A stretch of DNA of 64,000 bases. Source: Novosphingobium guangzhouense. Lineage in GTDB: Bacteria > Pseudomonadota > Alphaproteobacteria > Sphingomonadales > Sphingomonadaceae. The stretch covers positions 186,001 to 250,000 of the forward strand of contig NZ_LYMM01000002.1 in the NCBI RefSeq assembly GCF_002896965.1. The letters are read 5' to 3'. Shown here in pieces: positions 33,725-42,885 of this stretch. Position numbers and translations under genes: made by a program. The notes below the pieces were generated by a model. That model did not search any database. It was given only the letters and a program-made list of their open reading frames with translations, and was not told the origin of the DNA. Position 1 is the first letter of the stretch. Each line of letters begins with the position of its first letter.

Positions 33725-35058
33725 GCCGTCAGCCCTTCGAGCATGGCTTCGAACACCGGGAAGCTGGTAGAAATCGGGCGCACGTCGTCCACTTCCACGC
33801 CCGCCCGGCTGGCAAGTCCCGCCACCGCCATTGACATCGCGATGCGGTGGTCGAGGTGGGTGGCAATGGCATGTTCGGTGCCGGGAAGCGGTTCGCCGCC
33901 GGTGCCGGTGATGATCATGCCGTCCTCAGTCTCGCGCACGGTCGCCCCGGCAGCGGTCAGCGCGGCGGCCATCACCGAGATGCGGTCCGATTCCTTGACG
34001 CGCAGTTCCTCCAGCCCGGTGGTGGTGGTGACGCCCTCTGCCAGAGCGGCGGCGACGAACAGGACGGGGAATTCATCGACCATGGCGGGGACAATGGCGG
34101 GATCGACTTCAACGCCATTGAGTGCGGAATGCTTGACCAGCAGATCGGCCACTGGCTCTCCCCCGACTTCGCGGGGGTTCACTTCCTCGATGGAGCCGCC
34201 CATCTGGCGCAGCACTTCGACGATGCCGGCGCGGGTGGGGTTGAGCCCGACATTCTCGATCAGCACTTCGCTGCCCGGAATGACGAGCGCGGCGACGATG
34301 AAGAAGGCCGCAGAGGAAGGGTCGCCCGGAACCTCGATGGTCTGGGGCTTCAGTTCGGCCTCGCCCTTGATCGAGATGACGCGCGCGCCGTCGGCATCGG
34401 TCTCGACGGCAAGGTCCGCGCCGAAGCCGCGCAGCATGCGCTCCGAATGGTCGCGGGTGGGCACGGGTTCGACGACGGTGGTGATGCCGGGCGTGTTGAG
34501 GCCGGCCAAGAGGATCGCGCTCTTAACCTGCGCCGAGGCCATCGGCAGGCGGTAGCGGATCGGGACGGCGGGCGATGCGCCCTTTAGGATGAGCGGAAGG
34601 CGCCCTCCTTCCGAAGCCTCGAAGCTGGCGCCCATCGTCGAAAGCGGATCGATTACCCGGCCCATCGGGCGCTTCGACAGTGAGCCGTCGCCGATGAACG
34701 TCGCGGTGATCGGGTGGCTGGCGACAAGGCCCATCAGCAGGCGGGTGGACGTACCGGAATTGCCCATATCCAGCGGTGCCTGCGGCTGAAGCAGCGCGCC
34801 CACGCCGACGCCGTGGACCGTCCAGGCGCCTTCGCCGGTACGCTCCACGGTGGCCCCCATCGCGCGCATCGCGGCAGCCGTGGACAGCACGTCCTCGCCT
34901 TCCAGCAGGCCGGTGACTTTGGTTTCGCCAACCGCCAGCGCGCCCAGCATGATGGAGCGGTGGCTGATCGACTTGTCGCCCGGCACCCGGATTCGGCCCT
35001 TGAGCGGCCCGGTCGGCAGGAAGCGGCGGGGGCGCATGGTCAGGCTGTCGTGGCTCAC
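33721..35058 (-). CDS. aroA: 3-phosphoshikimate 1-carboxyvinyltransferase (EPSP synthase)
   Basis: This 445-residue enzyme joins phosphoenolpyruvate to shikimate-3-phosphate in aromatic amino acid synthesis. Motifs include [30 protein letters not shown] and [16 protein letters not shown]. The GNSGTSTRL segment with an alanine-free PEP loop (position after GNSGT) cannot alone settle class I or II, but the overall form fits the class II branch of alphaproteobacteria. The GTG at 35058 ([12 protein letters not shown]) is chosen because relatives begin MSH; an ATG at 35037 is possible. It is coupled to cmk by a four-base overlap. Confidence 0.95.
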   Translation of the reverse strand: MSHDSLTMRPRRFLPTGPLKGRIRVPGDKSISHRSIMLGALAVGETKVTGLLEGEDVLSTAAAMRAMGATVERTGEGAWTVHGVGVGALLQPQAPLDMGNSGTSTRLLMGLVASHPITATFIGDGSLSKRPMGRVIDPLSTMGASFEASEGGRLPLILKGASPAVPIRYRLPMASAQVKSAILLAGLNTPGITTVVEPVPTRDHSERMLRGFGADLAVETDADGARVISIKGEAELKPQTIEVPGDPSSAAFFIVAALVIPGSEVLIENVGLNPTRAGIVEVLRQMGGSIEEVNPREVGGEPVADLLVKHSALNGVEVDPAIVPAMVDEFPVLFVAAALAEGVTTTTGLEELRVKESDRISVMAAALTAAGATVRETEDGMIITGTGGEPLPGTEHAIATHLDHRIAMSMAVAGLASRAGVEVDDVRPISTSFPVFEAMLEGLTA

Positions 35059-35256
35059 AGGTTCGGGTCTTTCCGGGCTTGAATACTGCAAAAACGGGGC
35101 GGCTTTTGACAGCGCCTGTCCGCTATGGCAAGGCGCGCGCCCTGATGCAGCCTGCGCGCTTGATTTCGGCAGACTTGATTAAGTACGCAGGCTTTCCCAT
35201 CAAGACACGGTATTTTTCGCCCGCGCCATCCGGAACGGGCCAGACGAGGACTTTCC

Positions 35257-35577
35257 ATGGCCAAGCCTGAATGGGGCGCCAAGCACGGCTGCCCGAAATG
35301 CGGCACCCGATTCTACGATCTGGGCAAGGACGACCCGGTCACCTGCATTGAATGCGGCAACGAATGGACGCCCGAGCCGGTGCTCAAGTCCAAGCAGCCG
35401 ATTCCCTATGAGGAAATCCAGAAGAAGGAAAAGGTCGAGACGGAAGACTCCGATCTGGCCGAAGACGATCTGGATATCGACGACGACGGCGATTCACCCG
35501 ACAACGACGTTGACCTTGGCGGTGACGACGATCTCGGCATCGGCGGTGGCGACGACGACGACGACATCGAGAACTGA
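35257..35577 (+). CDS. TIGR02300-type FYDLN acid domain protein
   Basis: This 106-residue protein has an N-terminal zinc-ribbon-like half (CPKCGTRFYDLGKDDPVTC and CIECG) containing the FYDL(N/G) motif of the family, and a strongly acidic C-terminal tail of Asp and Glu from about residue 60. The family is confined largely to alphaproteobacteria and its role is unknown. Its position next to aroA-cmk and tRNA-Ala is typical for sphingomonads. The ATG at 35257 starts MAKPEWGAKHGCPKCG. Confidence 0.9.
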   Translation: MAKPEWGAKHGCPKCGTRFYDLGKDDPVTCIECGNEWTPEPVLKSKQPIPYEEIQKKEKVETEDSDLAEDDLDIDDDGDSPDNDVDLGGDDDLGIGGGDDDDDIEN

Positions 35578-35821
35578 TGTAATGTGGTGCGGCGCCGGTA
35601 TGTCCTTCCGACAAGGGGAGGGCGTCCGGCGCCGTCGCATCGGCTTCGGCCAGGGTGCGAAAACTGGATGCCGAAAAAAATCGACGTCACGCAAATTTTC
35701 CTCTTGCCAAGTTTTCCGACCGCCCCTAGATGGCGGCCTCCCAAGCGGAGGCGCTTCTGAGAAACGCCGGAAAGCAAGGGAAACGGGTTGGTTCTCCCAG
35801 AACTAACTTGCTGAAATGATT

Positions 35822-35897
35822 GGGGCCTTAGCTCAGCTGGGAGAGCGCCTGCATGGCATGCAGGAGGTCAGCGGTTCGACCCCGCTAGGCTCCACCA
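35822..35897 (+). tRNA. tRNA-Ala (anticodon GGC)
   Basis: A 76-base cloverleaf begins GGGGCCT and ends AGGCTCC-A-CCA. The anticodon stem-loop CCTGC-ATGGCAT-GCAGG shows anticodon GGC, and the T-loop GGTTCGACC is present. The 3' CCA is encoded (35895-35897). Confidence 0.97.
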
Positions 35898-35929
35898 TTT
35901 CATATATTACTGTTTCGCATGATTGCGGG

Positions 35930-36020
35930 CACGCTGGTTGACGAGGTTTCGTCCACTGGCGTTTTTTGCTATCAGGTCATGCACGCGTCGGTCAGCGAGG
36001 TTTCGCCCACCGGCGTTTTT
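35930..36020. repeat. Two imperfect direct repeats upstream of ffh
   Basis: Two copies of a roughly 38-base unit start at 35930 and 35982, sharing the core GAGGTTTCG(T/C)CCAC(T/C)GGCG followed by five or six T. They lie between tRNA-Ala and ffh. Each ends in a T-run, but no stem of note precedes it. The function is unknown; a duplicated promoter-leader segment is possible. Confidence 0.6.
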
Positions 36021-36058
36021 GGCGTGTTTCACGCCGTCTGAGATGGAGTGAGCGCCGA

Positions 36059-37519
36059 ATGTTCGACAGTCTTTCAGATCGCCTTGGCGGCGTCTTCGAC
36101 AAGCTGCGCGGCCGTGGTGCGCTCAAGGAGCAGGACGTTCTCGATGCCATGCGCGAAGTGCGCATCGCGCTGCTCGAAGCGGACGTCGCGCTCCCGGTGG
36201 TGCGCCGCTTCATCGATACCGTCACCGAAAAGGCCATCGGTCAGAACGTCCTGCGCTCGGTCACACCGGGGCAGCAGGTCGTCAAGATCGTCAACGATGC
36301 GCTGATCGAAACGCTGGGCGGTGAGGATACCCCTGGTCTCGATCTTGAGGCCGTTCCGCCTATCGTAATCATGATGGTCGGCCTTCAGGGTTCGGGCAAG
36401 ACCACCAGCACGGCCAAGATCGCCAAGCTCCTCAAGGAGAAGCAGGGCAAGAAGGTCATGATGGCCTCGCTGGACGTGAATCGTCCGGCCGCGCAGGAGC
36501 AGCTGCGTGTCCTGGGCGAACAGGTTTCTGTTGCTACTCTGCCGATTATCGCAGGTCAGCAGCCGACCGAGATCGCCACCCGGGCCATGCAGGCCGCGCG
36601 TTTGCAGGCCGTGGACGTGCTGCTGCTCGACACCGCGGGCCGCCTGCACGTCGACCAGCAGTTGATGGACGAGATGAAGGCGGTCGCCGCCATCTCGAAT
36701 CCGCGCGAAACGCTGCTTGTGGTCGATTCGCTGACGGGTCAGGACGCGGTCAACGTTGCGCAGTCGTTCTCGGGCCAGGTTGATCTCACCGGCGTCGTGC
36801 TTACCCGCATGGACGGCGATGCGCGCGGCGGTGCGGCGCTGTCGATGCGTGCGGTCACCGGCAAGCCGATCAAGTTCGCAGGCACCGGCGAAAAGATGGA
36901 GGCCCTTGAGGTCTTCCACCCCAGCCGCGTCGCCAACCGCATTCTGGGCATGGGCGATATCGTCTCGATCGTCGAGAAGGCGGCAGAGGCGGTCAAGGTC
37001 GAAGAGGCCGAGGCGCTTGCCAAGCGCATGGAGCAGGGCAAGTTCGACATGAACGACCTGCGCATGCAGCTCAAGCAGATGCAGAACATGGGCGGTCTTG
37101 GCGCTCTGGCCGGCATGATGCCGGGCATGAAGAAGGCCAAGGCGGCGATGCAGCAGTCAGGCATGGATGACCGCGTATTGCTGCGCATGGATGCGATCAT
37201 CGGTTCGATGACTCCCAAGGAGCGCGCGAATCCCGCGCTGCTCAATGCCAAGCGCAAGATCCGCGTGGCCAATGGCTCCGGCACTCAGGTTCAGGACGTC
37301 AACAAGCTGCTGAAAATGCACATGGAGATGTCCAAGGCCATGAAGCAGATCAAGAAGATGGGCGGCCTCAAGGGGCTGGCCGCGATGTTCGGCAAGGGCG
37401 GTCTCGATGCCGCGATGCCGGGCCTTGGCGGCGCCGGTCTTGGACCTTCGGCCGGGGGCTTCCCCGGTCTGGGTGGTGCGGGCGGGGCTCCCGATCTCAG
37501 CAAATTCCTGAAACGATAA
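36059..37519 (+). CDS. ffh: Signal recognition particle protein
   Basis: This 486-residue GTPase binds signal sequences and 4.5S RNA for co-translational targeting. The N domain begins [16 protein letters not shown], the G domain has [24 protein letters not shown] and [14 protein letters not shown], and the C-terminal M domain is methionine-rich from about residue 330. The ATG at 36059 is chosen because the family N-terminus begins there; a longer frame exists upstream. It starts the ffh-rpsP-rimM-trmD-rplS cluster. Confidence 0.97.
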   Translation: MFDSLSDRLGGVFDKLRGRGALKEQDVLDAMREVRIALLEADVALPVVRRFIDTVTEKAIGQNVLRSVTPGQQVVKIVNDALIETLGGEDTPGLDLEAVPPIVIMMVGLQGSGKTTSTAKIAKLLKEKQGKKVMMASLDVNRPAAQEQLRVLGEQVSVATLPIIAGQQPTEIATRAMQAARLQAVDVLLLDTAGRLHVDQQLMDEMKAVAAISNPRETLLVVDSLTGQDAVNVAQSFSGQVDLTGVVLTRMDGDARGGAALSMRAVTGKPIKFAGTGEKMEALEVFHPSRVANRILGMGDIVSIVEKAAEAVKVEEAEALAKRMEQGKFDMNDLRMQLKQMQNMGGLGALAGMMPGMKKAKAAMQQSGMDDRVLLRMDAIIGSMTPKERANPALLNAKRKIRVANGSGTQVQDVNKLLKMHMEMSKAMKQIKKMGGLKGLAAMFGKGGLDAAMPGLGGAGLGPSAGGFPGLGGAGGAPDLSKFLKR

Positions 37520-37556
37520 TTCCAGACATTCCAGAAATAATAGAAAGGTAATTCAA

Positions 37557-37970
37557 ATGGCAGTTTCGATCCGTCTCTCGCGTGGTGGTGCGAAGAAGCG
37601 TCCGTACTACAAGATCGTCGTCGCCAACGCGACCGCGCCGCGCGACGGCAAGTACCTGGAGCAGGTCGGTACCTACAACCCGATCCTCGCCAAGGACGAT
37701 GAAAACCGCGTGCGTCTGGTCGAAGACCGCGTGCGTTACTGGCTCGGCGTTGGCGCGCAGCCGACCGACCGCGTCGCTCGTCTGCTCGACAAGGCCGGCG
37801 TGAAGGAACGCGCTGCGACCAACAACCCGAACAAGGCTGAGCCGGGCAAGAAGGCCAAGGAACGCGCTGAAGAAAAGGCTGAAAAGCTGCGCGAAGCTGA
37901 AGAAGCTGCGAAGGCTGCTGCCGAGGCTCCAGCCGAAGAGGCTGCTGCCGAGGAATCGACCGAGGCATAA
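37557..37970 (+). CDS. rpsP: 30S ribosomal protein S16
   Basis: This 137-residue protein begins [20 protein letters not shown], the S16 signature, and has a C-terminal tail rich in Ala, Glu and Lys from residue 85, common in alphaproteobacteria. It lies 37 bases after ffh with AAAGGTAA before its ATG and precedes rimM by three bases. Confidence 0.97.
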   Translation: MAVSIRLSRGGAKKRPYYKIVVANATAPRDGKYLEQVGTYNPILAKDDENRVRLVEDRVRYWLGVGAQPTDRVARLLDKAGVKERAATNNPNKAEPGKKAKERAEEKAEKLREAEEAAKAAAEAPAEEAAAEESTEA

Positions 37971-37973
37971 GCC

Positions 37974-38489
37974 TTGGTACAGCCCGGTAAGGATCGCCCC
38001 GTCACGCTCGCCGCCGTTTCCGGCGCGCATGGCGTGACGGGCGAGGTTCGCCTCAAGCTGTTCGGAGAAGGCGTGGCGGCGCTCAAGCGCTACCGCGCCT
38101 TCAACGATTCTTCGCTTACGCTGGTGAAGCTGAAGGATGACGGCAAGGGTGGCGCGATCGCTCGCTTCGACGAAGTGAAGGACCGTAACGCGGCGGAGAA
38201 GCTGCGTGGCACGGTGCTCACTGTCCCGCGCTCGGCAATGCCGGCGCTGGAGGACGGTGAATACTACCACGCTGATCTGCTGGGCCTGCCTGCGCTCTCT
38301 GAAGAGGGCGAAGCGCTAGGCATCTGCATCGCGGTAGAGAATTTCGGTGCAGGCGATGTGCTGGAGATCGAACGGCCCATGGGCGAGGACGGCAAGCGCC
38401 GCCGCTTCATGGTTCCGATGACGCCCGCAGCCGTGCCCGAATGGAACGGCGATCGCATCGTCCTCAATGCGGCCTTCGCGGAAGAATGA
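37974..38489 (+). CDS. rimM: Ribosome maturation factor RimM
   Basis: This 171-residue protein assists late 30S assembly around S19. It has an N-terminal RimM domain ([20 protein letters not shown]) and a C-terminal PRC-barrel domain ([12 protein letters not shown] and VLEIERP). The start appears to be a TTG at 37974 immediately after rpsP. Its stop overlaps trmD by four bases. Confidence 0.94.
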   Translation: MVQPGKDRPVTLAAVSGAHGVTGEVRLKLFGEGVAALKRYRAFNDSSLTLVKLKDDGKGGAIARFDEVKDRNAAEKLRGTVLTVPRSAMPALEDGEYYHADLLGLPALSEEGEALGICIAVENFGAGDVLEIERPMGEDGKRRRFMVPMTPAAVPEWNGDRIVLNAAFAEE

Positions 38490-39232
38490 CGTTCTCCGCC
38501 ACAGTCCTGACTCTCTATCCGGAGATGTTCCCCGGTCCGCTCGGCGTCAGTCTGGCGGGCAGGGCGTTGTCCGAGGGCAAGTGGTCGATGGAACCCGTCC
38601 ATATCCGCGACTTCGCGAAGGACAAGCATCGTACCGTCGACGACACGCCCGCAGGCGGCGGCGCCGGAATGGTGCTGAAGGTGGATATCCTCGCCGCGGC
38701 GATCGACCATGCGCGATCTGCCAATCCCGGGGCGCCAGTGATCGCGATGACGCCGCGTGGCAAGCCGATTTCTCAGGAGCGCGTGAGACAACTTGCAGAT
38801 GGCCCCGGCGTCATCTTGCTTTGCGGACGTTTCGAAGGCTTTGACGAGCGCATCTTCGATGGTCGCGAGGTCGAGGAGGTGTCGGTTGGCGACATCGTGC
38901 TATCCGGTGGAGAATGCGCCGCTTTGATGGTACTCGACGCTTGCATTCGGCTGCTTCCCGGCGTAATGGGCGCGCCTTCCAGCGGGACCGAGGAATCGTT
39001 TGAGGACGGTCTTCTCGAATACCCGCATTACACCCGACCCACTGAGTGGGAAGGGCGCACGATCCCTGAAGTGCTGCGATCGGGGGATCATGCGAAGATT
39101 GCTGCCTGGCGGAAACAACAGGCGCAGGACGATACACGGTCACGCAGGCCGGACCTCTGGGAGCGTCACAGGGACGCTCGGGTTCAGCCTGCCTCTGGCG
39201 CGCGGCGAACGAAGAAGGATTTGGGTTCATGA
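38486..39232 (+). CDS. trmD: tRNA (guanine-N1)-methyltransferase
   Basis: This 248-residue SPOUT enzyme methylates G37 in tRNAs with G at position 36. Motifs include [40 protein letters not shown] and [14 protein letters not shown], which form the trefoil knot. The ATG at 38486 overlaps the rimM stop (ATGA), which decides the start. The rplS ATG overlaps its end. Confidence 0.97.
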   Translation: MTFSATVLTLYPEMFPGPLGVSLAGRALSEGKWSMEPVHIRDFAKDKHRTVDDTPAGGGAGMVLKVDILAAAIDHARSANPGAPVIAMTPRGKPISQERVRQLADGPGVILLCGRFEGFDERIFDGREVEEVSVGDIVLSGGECAALMVLDACIRLLPGVMGAPSSGTEESFEDGLLEYPHYTRPTEWEGRTIPEVLRSGDHAKIAAWRKQQAQDDTRSRRPDLWERHRDARVQPASGARRTKKDLGS

Positions 39233-39594
39233 ACCTGATTCAGCAGATCGAAGCCGAGGAAATCGCCAAGGCTGGCAAGGATATTCCTGAGTTCCGTCCG
39301 GGCGACACCGTCCGCGTCGGCGTGAAGGTCGTCGAAGGCACCCGCACCCGTGTCCAGGCTTACGAGGGCGTGTGCATCGCGCGCTCGAACCGTGGCATGG
39401 GTTCGAACTTCACCGTGCGCAAGATGAGCTTCGGCGAAGGCGTGGAGCGCGTTTTCCCGCTCTACTCGCCCAACATCGACTCGATCACGGTCGTACGTCG
39501 CGGCGTCGTGCGTCGCGCCAAGCTGTACTACCTGCGTGGTCGTACCGGCAAGCGCGCCCGTATCGCTGAGCGTCGTATCACCGACAACGCGTAA
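39229..39594 (+). CDS. rplS: 50S ribosomal protein L19
   Basis: This 121-residue protein contains [20 protein letters not shown] and the L19 signature [19 protein letters not shown]. It overlaps the trmD stop by four bases and ends the operon, followed by tandem terminator hairpins. Confidence 0.97.
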   Translation: MNLIQQIEAEEIAKAGKDIPEFRPGDTVRVGVKVVEGTRTRVQAYEGVCIARSNRGMGSNFTVRKMSFGEGVERVFPLYSPNIDSITVVRRGVVRRAKLYYLRGRTGKRARIAERRITDNA

Positions 39595-39605
39595 GCGTCG
39601 GCACT

Positions 39606-39665
39606 GGCCCGGTTCAACGCCGGGCCTGCATCAAGAGGCGGTTCGGATTCGGGCCGCCTTTTTTT
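39606..39665 (+). terminator. Tandem terminator after rplS
   Basis: A first hairpin GGCCCGG/CCGGGCC (39606-39612 with 39620-39626) is followed by AGGCGG/CCGCCT (39636-39641 with 39654-39659) and seven T. The second is a classical Rho-independent terminator. Confidence 0.85.
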
Positions 39666-39966
39666 GCGCCTTCTCATGATTTGAGCAACTGTGCCGGGGT
39701 GAAACGTCAAGTTCGTTTTCGGCTCAGTCGCACAAACGCCATCGGACTTAGGGCTCCCCAACGTGAGTCGGCCAGCACTCTGGCTCCGTTGCTGCATTGC
39801 ACAACGCTTCGTCTCTGTGAAAACGGCGGAAAAACGCGATTAACTGCCAGTTTTGGCTCGATTTGGGCCTTGCCACCCGCGGGAAAACCCGCTCAATTCC
39901 GTCGCTCCTGAGGCGATTCAATTTTCTCAACCATCCGCTCCACTGAAAGGTAAGGGGGTTCCCATA
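39666..39966 (+). promoter_or_regulatory. Leader region of the HU gene
   Basis: About 300 bases between the rplS terminator and the HU gene hold no supported gene. The promoter of the HU gene must lie here. GAAAGGTAAGGGGG just before the ATG is the likely ribosome-binding site. Confidence 0.5.
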
Positions 39967-40239
39967 ATGAACAAGAACGATCTCATCAGCGCAGTCGCCG
40001 ATTCGAGCGGGCTGACCCGCAGCGACGCCACCAAGGCTGTCGAGTCCGTGTTCGACGCGATCTCGGGCGCGCTGAAGAAGGGCGACGAAGTGCGCCTCGT
40101 CGGCTTCGGCACCTTCTCGGTTGCCAAGCGCAAGGCTTCGACCGGCCGTAACCCCCGCACCGGCGAGCCCATGGAAATCAAGGCTTCGGCTCAGCCGAAG
40201 TTCAAGGCCGGTAAGGGCCTTAAGGACGCCGTCAACTAA
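39967..40239 (+). CDS. HU-family DNA-binding protein
   Basis: This 90-residue nucleoid protein begins MNKNDLISAVADSSGLTR and has the HU/IHF signature GFGTFSVAKRKASTGRNPRTG, of which residues 58-77 form the DNA-gripping arm. The ATG at 39967 is chosen by family length and the strong AAGGGGG site. HU bends and compacts DNA. It is a single-gene unit with its own terminator. Confidence 0.95.
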   Translation: MNKNDLISAVADSSGLTRSDATKAVESVFDAISGALKKGDEVRLVGFGTFSVAKRKASTGRNPRTGEPMEIKASAQPKFKAGKGLKDAVN

Positions 40240-40283
40240 GACGGTCGACGGGCCTGCAACGCCTCGCAGGCTTACCTGAAAAG

Positions 40284-40321
40284 CGCCGCGCCAGCCCCGT
40301 CAGGGCCGGCGCGGCGTTTTT
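40284..40321 (+). terminator. Rho-independent terminator of the HU gene
   Basis: CGCCGCGCC (40284-40292) pairs with GGCGCGGCG (40308-40316), followed by TTTTT. Confidence 0.9.
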
Positions 40322-40462
40322 CGTTCGGGATGAAGGGGGGCTTTCGGGGTGGTGCTCGACGGCACATAACGTGCTCTTATGGGCACCCAACACCCGGCCA
40401 TGCCCTGCTGGTGCCCGGGCCTCCATGGTGTCATGGCGCCCGGGCGGCTGCGGTTGTCGCGT

Positions 40463-41302
40463 TTATTCGGTTTCGCGCGTGGCGGCCGCGTAAAGTGCGA
40501 TCGCTGCGGCATTGCTCACGTTGAGGCTTTCCATCGCTTCGCTGATCGGCAGCTTGGCGATGGCGTCGCAGTGCTGGGTGATATTGTGCCGCATACCATC
40601 GCCCTCCGCGCCGAGCACGAGGGCGACCGGGCCGGTGGGGAGGGCTTCGGCCAGCGTTGATTCGGCTTCGCCGTCAAGGCCGATGCGCCAATAGCCGGCT
40701 TCGGCGATCTCTTCGAGCGCGCGGGCAAGATTAACCACTCGAACCCAGGGCAGAACTTCAAGCGCGCCGGATGCGGATTTTGCGAGCGTGCCCGATTCGG
40801 GCGGCGCATGGCGGTCCTGCGTGACGATGCAGCAGGCATCGAAGGCTGCTGCAGAGCGCATGATGGCGCCGACGTTGTGGGGGTCGGTTACCTGGTCAAG
40901 CACAACGACCGGGCGCGAAGCGTCGCCGTCCAGCACGTCGCCCAGGAAAATGTCGTCAAGCGGCGCGCATTCGAGCACGAGACCTTGATGCGGCGCATCC
41001 TTCGCCACGAGACGGGCGAGGTCGGAAGGTTGTGCCCATTCCACCGGGAAGTCGCTGGGCAGCTCACCGTCGAGCGATTCGACGCCTTCGCGGGTCGCCC
41101 AAAGTTTGCGATGGCTGCGGTCGGGGTTCTTGAGTGCGGCCTCGACGGCATGACGGCCCCAGAGCCGCACCATGCCCGTGGAGGCGCGACCGCTGCCGCG
41201 ACCGTTCTTCATCCGGCCCGCGCGGCCGCGCAGAGCCTTGCCCCGACGGCCTTCCCCCTCGTCTTTACCCTGGGGGCCGGCGTGTTCGCCACGCTTGGTC
41301 AT
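40463..41302 (-). CDS. rlmB: 23S rRNA 2'-O-ribose methyltransferase (SpoU family, RlmB-like)
   Basis: This 279-residue SPOUT methyltransferase modifies a guanosine ribose in 23S rRNA (G2251 in E. coli). The N-terminal substrate-binding domain starts at WGRHAVEAALKN. SPOUT motifs are DQVTDPHNVGAIMRSAAAF, LVLGAEGDGMR and LNVSNAAAIALYA. A basic, low-complexity extension of about 40 residues (rich in Gly, Lys, Arg) precedes the domain. The ATG at 41302 (MTKRGEHAG) is chosen behind AAAGGACGAC. It is convergent with nothing and its start faces tRNA-Tyr. Confidence 0.92.
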   Translation of the reverse strand: MTKRGEHAGPQGKDEGEGRRGKALRGRAGRMKNGRGSGRASTGMVRLWGRHAVEAALKNPDRSHRKLWATREGVESLDGELPSDFPVEWAQPSDLARLVAKDAPHQGLVLECAPLDDIFLGDVLDGDASRPVVVLDQVTDPHNVGAIMRSAAAFDACCIVTQDRHAPPESGTLAKSASGALEVLPWVRVVNLARALEEIAEAGYWRIGLDGEAESTLAEALPTGPVALVLGAEGDGMRHNITQHCDAIAKLPISEAMESLNVSNAAAIALYAAATRETE

Positions 41303-41491
41303 TTGTCGTCCTTTCGAAAAATAAACGCGGTAAATGCAAAAATCTTGCCCCCTCTGACAGGGAGGGCATTGACAGGCAAGGCTCGCTTCGGCAAAGGCGC
41401 GGCTCCTCGGCAACGGGGCACCTTCGGGGGCCTCGACCAACGCCGGATTTCCAAGCTTTTGCTAGGATTTCCAGCCGCCAACAACTGGTGT

Positions 41492-41577
41492 GGACAGGTG
41501 GCCGAGTGGTTAAAGGCAGCAGACTGTAAATCTGCCCGTGCAAGCGTACGCTGGTTCGAATCCAGCCCTGTCCACCA
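41492..41577 (+). tRNA. tRNA-Tyr (anticodon GTA), prophage integration site
   Basis: An 86-base class II tRNA begins GGACAGG and ends CCTGTCC-A-CCA. The anticodon loop in CAGACTGTAAATCTG shows GTA, and a long variable arm is present. The integrase gene begins 24 bases beyond its 3' end and is transcribed towards it, so the tRNA 3' end probably contains the attL core. The matching attR lies outside the window. Confidence 0.96.
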
Positions 41578-41600
41578 CCATTGCTCTCAAAGGCGCAGAA

Positions 41601-42686
41601 CTACTGCCCTTTGGGCGGGTTAGCCAAACCGGGTTCGCCAATCAGCTTTCGCATCGCCTCATCAGCAAGCCGTCCACGGTCGGCCTTCGCCGCGTAGTGA
41701 GCGAACGTTGCGTTCTTCTTTTGGCCTGTGACGGCACGTCCCTGCGCATCGGTGGCGCCAGCCTCGGCTAGCTGGCGTGACATGGCTTTGCGCAGGCCGT
41801 GCAGCGACCCCGGACAGCCGGCGGCACGAGCCCATTTCCGAAAGCGATTGCCAAGGCTTTCGATCGTGTACGGGCCACCGTGTTCGCCGGTGATGAGCCA
41901 GCGAATCGGAGCGGCGGGAAGGGCCTCGATCGCAGCTCGGGTTTCCGCCGTGATCGGCACGCTGGTTTCGTCGGTGCCCTTCGCATGGATGACGTTCCAG
42001 CGCCCGCCCTGCAGCTGCTTGCGTTCCAGCTCTGCAAGGTTGCAGCGGCGCGCTGCCGTGTTGAGGGCAAGTTCGAGCGTCAGGCGCGCGGTCGTACCCA
42101 GCGCGTGATAGGCGCGGTACCGGTCGATTTCTTCGTCAGTCCACGTGTGGAAGCCCGGACCCGATCGAAACGAATCAGTCTTCTCGGCCGGGTTGACCGT
42201 CATCCACCCCAGCTTGATCGCATAGTCGAACAGCTTCTTGAGTGCTTTGCGCAGGTTGTTCGCGCTCGCGGGTGTCGCAGCAAGCTCTGCGATATGCACG
42301 TCCAGGACGCCGACCGTCGCTCGCTTTGCAGGGTAGGTGCCGTATCGGACACCCCGTTTGTCTACGCGAGCAAGGTACCGTTCGATGATCCGCCTGTATG
42401 TATACTGGCTAGAAGATTTCATGCGGAGCCAGCGCGGCGCGGCGAAGAGCTTGCGAGCGAGATCGTCCATGGATCCCGGAGCGACGGCATCTGCGGATGA
42501 GATGCCGATCGGCGCCGCGCCGGAAGCGTCACGATATTCGTCCATGAATTCGATCGTTCCCGGCTCCGCCTTGAAATAGTACGGCTGCTGGCCCGTTTTC
42601 CGATACCTGTATCGGGTCCGACCGTGGCGATCCTTGTAGGCCGTCACATTGTCGGGCAACCAGCGCTGGGCTTTACGACGCGGCAT
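41601..42686 (-). CDS. Phage tyrosine-type integrase
   Basis: This 361-residue tyrosine recombinase has an N-terminal arm-binding part and a catalytic domain from about residue 180. Catalytic residues are visible as Arg213 or Arg214 (LNTAARRCNL), Lys236 (HAKGTDE), His296 and Arg299 (LHGLRKAM) and the nucleophile Tyr331 (FAHYAAKADR). It ends 24 bases from tRNA-Tyr, its likely target. The ATG at 42686 (MPRRKAQRWL) overlaps the end of the small gene upstream. It mediates integration and excision of the prophage. Confidence 0.93.
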   Translation of the reverse strand: MPRRKAQRWLPDNVTAYKDRHGRTRYRYRKTGQQPYYFKAEPGTIEFMDEYRDASGAAPIGISSADAVAPGSMDDLARKLFAAPRWLRMKSSSQYTYRRIIERYLARVDKRGVRYGTYPAKRATVGVLDVHIAELAATPASANNLRKALKKLFDYAIKLGWMTVNPAEKTDSFRSGPGFHTWTDEEIDRYRAYHALGTTARLTLELALNTAARRCNLAELERKQLQGGRWNVIHAKGTDETSVPITAETRAAIEALPAAPIRWLITGEHGGPYTIESLGNRFRKWARAAGCPGSLHGLRKAMSRQLAEAGATDAQGRAVTGQKKNATFAHYAAKADRGRLADEAMRKLIGEPGLANPPKGQ

Positions 42687-42885
42687 CGTCGAGACCTTCC
42701 TCCCATGGGTTAGGCTCCTCGGCAGCGTCGGGCGCAGCAGGCGACTGGACGATTCGCGGCTCCGGGGCGGGATCAATTATCATCCGGCCGGTACGAGGTT
42801 CAACGATCAGCACTGCGCCCAGCTTTTTAGCTGCGCGTAGTGCTCGCTCAATATCAGATTGGAGGATGCCAGCGCGGGATGTCAT
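42673..42885 (-). CDS. Small phage protein upstream of integrase
   Basis: This 70-residue protein (MTSRAGILQSDIERALRAAK at the start) has an N-terminal helix and an acidic, proline-rich tail. The start at 42885 is fixed by an ATGA overlap with the methyltransferase stop, and its end overlaps the integrase start by 14 bases. Such small proteins are common before integrase genes in sphingomonad prophages. A role as excisionase-like or DNA-binding partner is possible but not shown by any motif. Confidence 0.65.
   Translation of the reverse strand: MTSRAGILQSDIERALRAAKKLGAVLIVEPRTGRMIIDPAPEPRIVQSPAAPDAAEEPNPWEEGLDDAAS

Noticed and set aside
33187..34555. Plus-strand frames opposite cmk and aroA
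   Set aside because: They are shadows of cmk and aroA with no start signals or motifs.
35966..36058. Upstream ATG extension of ffh
   Set aside because: The extra residues come from the duplicated leader repeats and do not belong to the conserved N domain, which begins at 36059.
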